From Gordionus sp. m RMFG-2023 (lineage: Eukaryota; Nematomorpha; Gordioida; Chordodea; Parachordodidae), in assembly GCF_954871325.1 (NCBI RefSeq), contig NC_088775.1, positions 81,941,561-82,005,560 of the forward strand: a DNA stretch of 64,000 nt. The letters are read 5' to 3'. The position numbers were made by a program, and so were the translations under genes. The notes beneath the pieces are model-generated. The model was not told the DNA's origin and did no database searches. It saw nothing but the letters and a program-made list of their open reading frames with translations. This document shows, in pieces, positions 1 to 11,000 of this stretch. Numbering within the stretch: the stretch's first letter is position 1; each line of letters opens with the position of its first letter.

Positions 1-192
1 TCAAAAGTTATCATATAATTCGTATTTAAATTAAATACCTCATCATACAAAGTAAACACCTCACTGGAACTGGGGATTGGATGAGGAGATAATACAATTT
101 GTGAATCTTCAATAACTGAGATTTTCTATAAATAAAGAGGAGTTTAATTTCTTTCCTTATGATAACTATATTTTTAATAAATTTTTAGGCAA

Positions 193-459
193 ATGATAAT
201 TTTTTTTAACTACATTATAATTAAGTTTTTAATAAATGTTTTAATTCTACATGAATACATGATTGAGAAAACAGGTATTAAAAATATTATGAAGTCCAAC
301 ATAAAGTTATCAGGTTACAATGGAAAGATGATACAAGTAATAGGTCAAGCACAAGTGAATGTAAAATACAAAGGGAATTCACATATTTTGAACGCAATAA
401 TCATAAACATCAATATGACTTTGTTAGATCATGTAAAAACATTTTTAAAATATACTTGA
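193..459 (+). pseudogene. Small retroelement (gypsy-like) polyprotein remnant
   Basis: An 88-codon frame including KLSGYNGKMIQVIGQAQVNV and a TLLDHVKTFLKY tail. This resembles the stretch after the active site of a gypsy-type aspartic protease (YTGE-I--G---V-V ... LLGRDWL). It is a short, broken fossil with no recognisable ends and no other domain beside it; it looks old. Confidence 0.4.
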
Positions 460-1149
460 AAGATTCATAGGCATGATAGATGCAGATTAATATAAAACTG
501 CGATCACATGAAGAAATCATAAAACAATATTATAATGACTATAAAAATAAAAACAATATTAAGTATAAATAAAATTGTGAAATTCATGATGAAAGTATAT
601 TATCTAAAGAAATTCTAATAGCTAAATAATCCAATGATAATAAACATACCTAATATAACACATAATGTAAATAAAGGGGATGAAACTCACACAGATAACA
701 TTTTGAAAATAGTTGATTCCAAATCATATTTTATAAGATTTATATTTAAAAAAGTAAAAGAATTTGAAGTCTTAATTCAATTAAAGATGAAAAGATTTAA
801 ATTTAAAAATTCCTAGAAATTAACATTACCTTATTTTACTACATTATATTAACTTAATAAGTTTTTTTAATACTTTGGTTTTAAACTATTATTATTAACT
901 TATTAAACATATTGTTAAATTGAACTTTATAAAGTATATATAGATATAAAAATAGTGTGATAAACAGTTAAAAAACATTAAATAATAATATATATAATTT
1001 ATTTTCTCTATACCCTGACTACTTTAATATTAATATTATTCTGGTAAAATTTTAAATCAGTTTCTATTAATTAACAAATTTATAGTTTTACAATAATAAA
1101 TAAAAATATTACTTTTTGGAAGTAAGATGTTATTATCTTTTTTTTGCAA
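460..1149. other. A+T-rich DNA, nothing recognised
   Basis: A 60-codon frame at 634-816 (MIINIPNITHNVN...) has low-complexity Lys/Phe/Ile composition and no family resemblance. No repeat ends or splice-compatible exons were recognised. Confidence 0.5.
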
Positions 1150-1374
1150 CTATGTTTCAACTCCATTTGTGATATTATATGGAATATCACAATTTAAAGA
1201 TACCCAATTATTATTATCTCTTTTGATGGCTACCTTTGTAAATTTCATATCAGCTGGCTTGACATGAGGATGTTTATGTTTATAATGTTCATGTATCTTG
1301 TCACTTCTTATTTTAGAAGTTTTGCAATTTTTAATATTGCACTTAACTTTAAATATGGTTTTGTTACTTGGCAT
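1150..1374 (-). CDS. Short zinc-finger ORF, hAT-related N terminus
   Basis: A 74-codon frame starting at ATG 1374: MPSNKTIFKVKCNIKNCKTS, then KIHEHYKHKHPH, a C-x4-C ... H-x-H arrangement. VAIKRDNNNWVSL follows. A related N terminus (MPKNINQKKYKCLIKNCK ... VAFKNVTQNWTN) opens the hAT-derived pseudogene ending at 48198, so this is probably the first exon of a similar transposon-derived gene whose other exons are missing. No continuation was found to the left. Function unknown. Confidence 0.4.
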   Translation of the reverse strand: MPSNKTIFKVKCNIKNCKTSKIRSDKIHEHYKHKHPHVKPADMKFTKVAIKRDNNNWVSLNCDIPYNITNGVET

Positions 1375-1739
1375 CTAGAAAGAAATAATTATTATAATAT
1401 AATTTTTTACATATTATGTTTTTTATTATTCTTTGATTGCTGATATATGTTTTTATGCATGACTCAAAAAATTACCTAAAATTTATCCTGCTAAAATCTA
1501 TAAATTTATTATAAAACATAATATAAATATATTAACCTCTAAGAAAAGTACCAAATAGGAAATGTGTAAATATTAACTTGATAAAATGCTAAATGAAAAT
1601 CGTTGACAAAGAAAATTTATATTATTTATTAATTGACAAATATCTTTACTTTAATTGACATTTTTCAGAAAATCAAACGATAACCATCATAATCGTATCA
1701 ATTAATGGATTAAAAAAAGATTATAATTCAAATCAAAAA

Positions 1740-1880
1740 TTACCCACCAAAAATCAATACCTACCCCCAAAAAAATAATGCCTACCCCCAAAAAATTAAT
1801 ATCAACCCCTTAAAATCGATACCTACCCCCAAAAATGCTAATATATTTTGGAGGCATTTGTCTCCTCCCCCCCCCCCCCC
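1740..1880 (+). repeat. Degenerate minisatellite and C14 run before MIC60
   Basis: Four to five imperfect units of roughly 22-28 bp built on CAATACCTACCCCCAAAAA lie between 1740 and 1840. A run of 14 C follows at 1867-1880. They stand about 130-270 bp upstream of the MIC60 start codon, so they may fall in its promoter or 5' UTR; no TATA or initiator element can be assigned with confidence. Confidence 0.6.
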
Positions 1881-2013
1881 GGCCATGTAGACGCTGCTTA
1901 GCAATACATTTAAAAAGTAATAAATCTGTCAATTATTGAATATCAATTGTCTGATATCATCTCTGAATTACTTTATAATATTGTTGTAATTCTATCCTGA
2001 GCGACCTCAACAT

Positions 2014-5000
2014 ATGTTGATGATAAAAGTAATCAAAAAATATCCGTCAATAATCTATATAACACGATACAAACTTTGTTCCTACACTCCAAAAAAGTTA
2101 TTAAATATAATAAATTTTATATAAATTTTCCTTTCAGAAAAAAATTTCCTTATATAAAAACATTAACTGCATTAGGATTAATATCCACATCAGGTGTTTT
2201 AATTTACTCATATTATGAACCAGAAACTCGCAAACAAATTGAAAATACGATTCCATTCACTCAAACAATTTTTGATTATATATTAGGATCATCTGATAAA
2301 GAGTATATAAATTGCTGAAGCATATATATATATATATTATATTAAGTAAAAAAAAACAAGGGGTAATTAAACAGGTCGGTGACCTAAATAATCAAATAAG
2401 CAAAAAAATCACATCTGCAATAAATTATGTTGGCAAAAAAAAAGATATTGTTGAAAATAAAATTGATGAAACTTTTAAACAAACAATGGAAGTTCTTCCA
2501 TTTAAGCCTCAAACTTCTAAACATATAGATCATAATGATAAACAAGAACAGCTACAGGAAAAAAGTATTTTATTTAAAACAGGCTTAAATAATTTATTTA
2601 AGAAAATGAACCAATTTTGGAGGATTTAAGACAATTAAAGCCAATATATAATGTTGATGCAGGTCAATACTTTTCTGTTGTCATTATTAATTCATAAATT
2701 TAATTATACAGATATATATAAAGCATTAGAACAAGCAATGATTAATATTGATGAAAAAATTCATCTGGCTAATAATATAATTAAGGAATATATAAATCAT
2801 GTTAAACATCAGATAGATACCTTAAAAAATCTAATGGAAAACACTGATGAAGTAAATAATGGCTTAATAATTTTAATGTCTAATATAAAAAAGATTGAAG
2901 AAGAAAAACTTAAATGGAAAGAACTTGGCAAGATGCAGGATAAAAAATCTGACATATCTAAATTAAAGGAAAAGGCAATAAATTCTGTTAAGTAATTGCT
3001 TTAAAAATTTATATATAAAATATTTTATATAAAAAGAGCTGAAATTCTTCAATTTCAAAATATATTCAAAGAAAATAAAAATAGTACTAAAGATGATGCT
3101 AAATTAAATAAGTATCAACTTATTTTAGATGAAACAATTAAAAATTTTGAAGATTATCAAAAAGAAGTAAAATTTATTTGATAAAATAATTAGGGCTGTG
3201 CCGATCCACATATTTTTCACCGATCCGATCCGATATTTTCCGTTGGTTCAAACCCGATTCGATACCGATACCGATCCGATATTTATATTAATTTTTCACC
3301 ACCCCAATGTAATTAATAAATCAATATTTTTTATGCATAAAAGAATTATGCATAATTTAATTTTTTTATTTCAACAATAATTTAAAAAAATATATATAAT
3401 AATATATCCATTTTATGTTGGTTTATAAAATTGTAATATTTAATATATAAAATTATAATATATTAGATTTTTTAAAATAAATATAAGAGCCTCTAGATTT
3501 TTAGGCAATAGGCTTCTACGATGAGGACTATCAATATCCCCTGCCATACTGAAGGCAGACTCAGATGGGACACTTGTTGCTGGAGGAGCCAAAAATTTAC
3601 GTGCAAGTGTTGATAAAGTTGGATATTTTACAGCATTAACTCTCCAATATTCAAGTGGATTCACTGGGGATATAATATCAATATCATCAATGTTATTCAA
3701 GTTTTCTAAATAAATAACACAAATATAAAATTAGCATTTATAAAATAGTGGGTTTCATACAAACCCAATCTTTTGTTGATTTTGAAAAATCACCCAAACA
3801 AAAGGGTCAATCATAGCCCAACCAAGCAATATTTAAATTAATATGAAAAATATGTTGTTATACTTTCTATATATAAAGATTCTTTTAAATATTCCTTGAT
3901 TTCTATTAGGTATGGCAGGTCATCATTTACATTACTATCGATTTCATTTATTACTAGTTTTTCTTTGATTTTCAATTTATAAGCATCCCTTAAATTAAAT
4001 TTGCATTTTTTAATGTTATGTGGAACATTTTTCTCATTGTCATTACCTAAGTTAACAATAAAATCTAAATTTATTTTAAAAAATATAAAACCTGGCGAAT
4101 CTTTATTAGAAATTGGAAGTTGAACATTATCATCACCTTTAAAAAAAGACTCACATGCAGTCCTGAGATTTTCTATGTATGATATGTTTTTTGGCAAAAA
4201 GAAATCCTTATATCGAGGATCAAGTAATGTTGCGACAACATAATTGTCATCATCATAAATATCAAAAAACCGAGTTGTTAATTGATTATTAATGGTATGA
4301 CACCAACTCGGATTCACCTTCCATTAAATCAAAAGGAGTTCGATTTATCTCAGCTAATGAACAGATCAAAAAGGAAACTAATAGATATAGTATATATTTA
4401 AGTTATAAATTCTTCAAACTCATAACTTATCACCACTAATCCTATTAGTAAAAAAATAAATCTTATAATTAACTCGTAAGAAACAGCTTGTCTTACCGCT
4501 CGCATACCCCTTAATATAGAAAATTTCGAATTTCTTAATCAACCCCCTATAATCAAAAAATAAACGCTCACCCCTATTAATATAATAAACACTAATAATG
4601 GGTAATCGTTTATTAGAGCGAGATCTTTAGGTCAGCACAAATTCGAAAAGGACCAAATAAAGTCCTAGTGATAGGACTGGTGCAGCCATTCATAGATGCC
4701 ATCCCAAATTAGGATTATCGATAATGAACAGCTGTACCGCCTTTTTTTGTTCTATCAATCTTTCGAGCATATAATAGGTAGAATCCCAACGGGTGGGCAC
4801 ATCCTGGATTAATTTGTGCTGGGCTAGACTTAATCGAATTTGGATTTCTTTTAGACAATTTTGTGCAATAGAAGAATGTTTAAAGTGTTTTACTATTTTT
4901 CTAACTCGGGCAAGCATGTCAATAATAGATCTCTGTGATAAAATTGCTGCCTGTGCAACCAATTGCAAACTATGTGCAAAACAAGAAACGCTTTGAAATT

Positions 5001-8000
5001 TCCCATTTTTCATGGCCAAAGTTATATTGGGTGCATTATCTCTAATGATTAGGTGTATTTTATTTTTCTTTATACCCCAATAATTAATAATTTCATCTAA
5101 AATTTGAGCAATATTTATTGCTGTATGCGACTCATTAAATGTTTTAACATTTAGAACTCTATTAATTTGTTGAAAATTTTGGTTTATATAGTAGCATGTT
5201 AATGAGATGTGAGAATCGCCACCTGAATTTCTAGTCCATATATCTGCCGTAAAGGATAAAAAAGAATCGTCAACCAAAATTTCTTTACGAATTTTTTCGG
5301 AGAGTTTTTCATATATATCCGGAATAACTCCTTGCGAAAAATACTTTCTATTGGGAATTTTGTAATTTGGACATAAATGATGTAAAAGCCTTTTAAAGCC
5401 TATATCCTCCAAGATAGAAATCGGCTGGTGGTCACACGCTATCATTTCCCCTATAAATTTAGAAATTATTATTGATTTAGGATCAGAATGTTTCCAAATA
5501 TTAGTTTTATTAAGAATGGCTGATATTGTTGGCTGACTTTCAGGGCTCTTTTTTTTAAAAATTTGATTTGTTTTTTTTTCTAATATTTCTCGTTCTTTTT
5601 GTGATAGCTCTTCGAATTCCTTTTGATGGCAACGCTTCAGATGTTTCCTAATGTTAGTTGTATTGAACGAATTTTTCAGTATTCCTCCCCGTGAAATTAG
5701 AATTCCGCAGATGACGCATTTTGCAAAATTACCTTCATCTTTATCAAAATATTTCCATAATTCAGAAACCATATTTAAAATAATTTTTATTTAAAGTATA
5801 AATAATAAAATTGGTGTTATTTTTTTAAAAAATTAAAAATAAATAAAACTTTGGGTGTTCCTTTCTATTTTTATAAAAAAACTTGTAAAATCTATTTAAA
5901 AAAATAAATAACATTTGCATTGTTTAAAAAAAAATTATTTATAAAATAGGGCTGTGCCGATATTAAATATCGAATCGGTCCCGATATTTGGCGTTTTTCA
6001 AAAATATCGGATCGGCCCGATACCTGTAAAAAACCCGATCCGATCCGATCCTTTTACTAAAAATGCAATTCTTATAAAACTTTTGAAGTAATGAAACTTT
6101 GAATTATTATTTTTTAATAAAAAAAATTTTTTTAAAATATTTAAAAAAAAAATAAATTTTTTCGAGTTTCTATTTTACATTAATAATATTTTATAAATAA
6201 TTTTTTTTTAAACAATGCAAATGTTATTTATTTTTTTAAATAGATTTTACAAGTTTTTTTATAAAAATAGAAAGGAACACCCAAAGTTTTATTTATTTTT
6301 AATTTTTTAAAAAAATAACACCAATTTTATTATTTATACTTTAAATAAAAATTATTTTAAATATGGTTTCTGAATTATGGAAATATTTTGATAAAGATGA
6401 AGGTAATTTTGCAAAATGCGTCATCTGCGGAATTCTAATTTCACGGGGAGGAATACTGAAAAATTCGTTCAATACAACTAACATTAGGAAACATCTGAAG
6501 CGTTGCCATCAAAAGAAATTCGAAGAGCTATCACAAAAAGAACGAGAAATATTAGAAAAAAAAACAAATCAAATTTTAAAAAAAAGAGCCCTGAAAGTCA
6601 GCCAACAATATCAGCCATTCTTAATAAAACTAATATTTGGAAACATTCTGATCCTAAATCAATAATAATTTCTAAATTTATAGGGGAAATGATAGCGTGT
6701 GACCACCAGCCGATTTCTATCTTGGAGGATATAGGCTTTAAAAGGCTTTTACATCATTTATGTCCAAATTACAAAATTCCCAATAGAAAGTATTTTTCGC
6801 AAGGAGTTATTCCGGATATATATGAAAAACTCTCCGAAAAAATTCGTAAAGAAATTTTGGTTGACGATTCTTTTTTATCCTTTACGGTAGATATATGGAC
6901 TAGAAATTCAGGTGGCGATTCTCACATCTCATTAACATGCCACTATATAAACCAAAATTTTCAACAAATTAATAGAGTTCTAAATGTTAAAACATTTAAT
7001 GAGTCGCATACAGCAATAAATATTGCTCAAATTTTAGATGAAATTATTAATTATTGGGGTATAAAGAAAAATAAAATACACCTAATCATTAGAGATAATG
7101 CACCCAATATAACTTTGGCCATGAAAAATGGGAAATTTCAAAGCGTTTCTTGTTTTGCACATAGTTTGCAATTGGTTGCACAGGCAGCAATTTTATCACA
7201 GAGATCTATTATTGACATGCTTGCCCGGGTTAGAAAAATAGTAGGACACTTTAAACATTCTTCTATTGCACAAAATTGTCTAAAAGAAATCCAAATTCGA
7301 TTAAGTCTAGCCCAGCACAAATTAATCCAGGATGTGCCCACCCGTTGGGATTCTACCTATTATATGCTCGAAAGATTGATAGAACAAAAAAGGGCGGTAC
7401 AGCTGTTCATTATCGATAATCCTAATTTGGGAAATCTCTCATTATATGAATGGGAATTAGCAGAAAGGGTAATTGATGTTCTTGAACCAATTCAGAGAGT
7501 AACAAAAGAAATAAGTACGGAATCATGTTCAATTAGCAATGTTATACACTTTGTTGAAATTCTGAAAAGTGAATTAACAATTAATGGGGACACAGATAGA
7601 GGTGTGCAGACTATGAAGAATACCACTAATAATCAATTAACAACTCGGTTTTTTGATATTTATGATGATGACAATTATGTTGTCGCAACATTACTTGATC
7701 CTCGATATAAGGATTTCTTTTTGCCAAAAAACATATCATACATAGAAAAGCTCAGGACTGCATGTGAGTCTTTTTTTAAAGGTGATGATAATGTTCAACT
7801 TCCAATTTCTAATAAAGATTCGCCAGGTTTTATATTTTTTAAAATAAATTTAGATTTTATTGTTAACTTAGGTAATGACAATGAGAAAAATGTTCCACAT
7901 AACATTAAAAAATGCAAATTTAATTTAAGGGATGCTTATAAATTGAAAATCAAAGAAAAACTAGTAATAAATGAAATCGATAGTAATGTAAATGATGACC

Positions 8001-11000
8001 TGCCATACCTAATAGAAATCAAGGAATATTTAAAAGAATCTTTATATATAGAAAGTATAACAACATATTTTTCATATTAATTTAAATATTGCTTGGTTGG
8101 GCTATGATTGACCCATTTGTTTGGGTGATTTTTCAAAATCAACAAAAGATTGGGTTTGTATGAAACCCACTATTTTATAAATGCTAATTTTATATTTGTG
8201 TTATTTATTTAGAAAACTCGAATAACATTGATGATATTAATATTATATCCCCAGTGAATCCACTTGAATATTGGAGAGTTAATGCTGTAAAATTTCCAAC
8301 TTTATCAACACTTGCACGTAAATTTTTGGCTCCTCCAGCTACAAGTGTCCCATCTGAGTCTGCCTTCAGTATGGCAGGGGATATTGATAGTCCTCATCGT
8401 AGAAGCCTATTGCCTAAAAATCTAGAGGCTCTTATATTTATTTAAAAAAATCTAATATATTATAATTTTATATATTAAATATTACAATTTTATAAACCAA
8501 CATAAAATGGATATATTATTATATATTTTTTTTAAAATTATTGTTGAAATAAAAAAATTAAATTATGCATAATTCTTTTATGCATAAAATATATTGATTT
8601 ATTAATTACATTTGGTTCAAAGAGGGGTGGTAAAAAATTAATATAAATATCGGATCGGTATCGGATCGGGTTTGAACCAATATCGGAAAATATCGGATCG
8701 GATCGGTAAAAAATATGTGGATCGGCACAGCCATATTATAAAATATTATTAATGTAAAATAGAAATTCGAAAAAATTTATTTTTTTTTAAAATATTTTAA
8801 AAAAATTTTTTTTATTAAAAAATAATAATTCAGTTTCATTACTCAAAAGTTTTATAAGAATTGCATTTTTAGTAAAAGGATCGGATCGGATCAGGTTTTT
8901 TACAGGTATCGGGCCGATCCGATATTTTTGAAAAACGCCAAATATCGGGACCGATCCGATCCGATATTTAATATCGGCACAGCCTTAAAAATAATTATGC
9001 ATTAACACATTTACAAATTTAATTCTAAAAAAATATAATAGGCAAGAGAAATAGAGAGTAATGCCAGGATATTTCTTAATTACAAGACTTTGTTGGATGA
9101 TGCCAAAGAACAATTTAGAAAAGAATTACAAAGTCTATATCCAAAATTTGAGATAGGAAAATGGACTTTATATGGTTTTTTTTTAAAAAAAAAATTAATA
9201 TTTTTTAATATTTTATTTATAGAAAATTTTTATATTTTGCCAAAAGCAGATTTACTTTTCATAAGCATTGGGCTAAACACTTTAGACCAAATGAGGATCA
9301 GTCTTTTCACTATGCTTTTTACTATGTTTTAAAGATGTCTTAAACTAGAATGGAAATGATTTTAGTGGAATTGAACAAGAAACAAGTTTGATTTAAAAAA
9401 AAAGTATTACCAACAATTTTAAATCACTGTTTTCATCTGAACTTGTTTAACCTAGGATCTATTAATGATTTCATTCTACCTAGAAATAGACTTCTGCCTT
9501 TGTACCAGAGTGATCTCTAAATGATATTATGGACTTTATGATCAGTCCAGTGGATCTTTAAATTTGATTATATATTTTTTTATATTGCTTACCAAAAGTA
9601 AATCAGCTTTGGACGTAATTTTCTTCACCTGAATATTTAATAAAAAAAATAAATAATATATCAAGGAACAGACTACACTAAAGACGACCTTAATACCCTA
9701 TTGATTCATGCACACAAGAAAATCAATCTTTTTCAAAAAGAATTAGCAAAGCAAAAGGTAATTTTTTCATTCATTTTGCACTTCAAATCGTTTATTACCT
9801 AAATTTCTAAAAAAAATTAAATTTACCACTTTTGAAGAAACGTTATTATTTTAAGCAGAGTTTTTAAACCAGGACAAAATAGGGTTAGGGTTCCGCTTTC
9901 AAAATTTGATGCGGTTCAGAGGGTTCCAAACTTTTATAATAATTTAGACGCTATAAAATGATTCACACAACATTTTAAACAATAAATATAGCGTCGATTT
10001 CTTTTTTTTAGAATTTTTCAGGAGAGCATTTAAAATATCTCTTGTATTTTGGTTAGGAGAGTAAAGGATTATTCTATATTTTATGAGTTTTTTATTGGTG
10101 ATATGGAATGGAAGAATACTTTACTAAAGGATTGATTTATCGAAAAAAAAAATGCATTTTGCAAAAAGTGTATGGAACATTATAATACTCCTTTGACGAT
10201 ATGTAAACTATACTCACGTTTTTATTAGAAGTAATTCATGAATTCTATAAATTTCAGAGACCCGCAAGCCCTGCCCGTGTACCGAGACCGGGCAGTATTT
10301 TAATTTGTTTAAATATACCTGGGTTAGGCCTAAAAATTTTTCAAAAAAATACCTGGGCCGGGCTTTATATTTTAAAACAAAATATTATTAGTTATAAAAA
10401 TTAAAAATAAATATAATATATTTAAAAAAAATCCGGGCTGGGCCATGCAAATGGTACCTCTGCAGGTCTCTGATAAATTATAAAAGTAGGTTTTAGGTTC
10501 TGGCTCCTAGATTTGTCTTGGTTCCAGTTCCAAAGTGAAGCTTTTTCAATTCCATATATTACAACATTTCACTACGTGATTTTTAGTAGCTGTGCCGATA
10601 TTAAATATAGGATCGGCACCGATACTTAGCGTTTTCCAAAAATATTGGATCGGACCGATACCTTCAAAAAACCGACCCGATATTTTTACTTTTCTTTTTT
10701 TTTTGTTATTTTATGTTATGTATATTTATTTTATATAATTATAATATTTTTTTTTATCTATATCAGAGACCTGCAGAGGTACCATTTGCACGGCCCGGCC
10801 TGGCCCGGTTTTAAATTTTTTAGGCCCGGCCCGGATATTTAAAAAAAAAATTTTTTACGGCCCGGATTTAAAAATTTAAGGCCCGGCCCGGATTTAAAAA
10901 TTTAAGGCCCGGCCCGGATATTTTTTAAAATTATATTCGACCTGGTATATACAAAAATTAACCTATGAGGTATTTTACCATATTTTTCAGCGAGTATTAT

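Larger units (their letters stand above)
3191..8987 (-). mobile_element. hAT transposon, outer copy (BED-type), hosting a second copy
   Basis: The terminal repeat TAGGGCTGTGCC starts at 3191 and its complement ends at 8987 (one mismatch). It is flanked by identical 8-bp duplications AAAATAAT at 3183-3190 and 8988-8995, the hAT signature. Subterminal regions are rich in GATCCGAT/ATCGGATC repeats. It lies in MIC60 intron 6; without it that intron would be about 70 bp. The transposase reads on the minus strand in pieces (5772-4690, 4317-3838, 3700-3440). The element is interrupted twice: by a same-family copy at 5947-8735, and by a block of mitochondrial nad1 that replaced about 200 bp of transposase sequence. 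The 5' terminal 250 bp now lies at 8736-8987, cut off from the rest by the nested copy. Confidence 0.93.

Noticed and set aside
4793-4996. Open frames opposite the hAT transposases (also 7138-7341)
   Set aside because: They are antisense shadows of the transposase coding strand, identical in both hAT copies.
9175-9332. Continuation of the open frame after MIC60 exon 7, and a FTFHKHWAKHFRP-like frame next to it
   Set aside because: The donor at 9175 joins in phase to the exon at 9666, which carries the expected TKDDLNTLLIHAHKK block; the extension has no counterpart in mitofilins.
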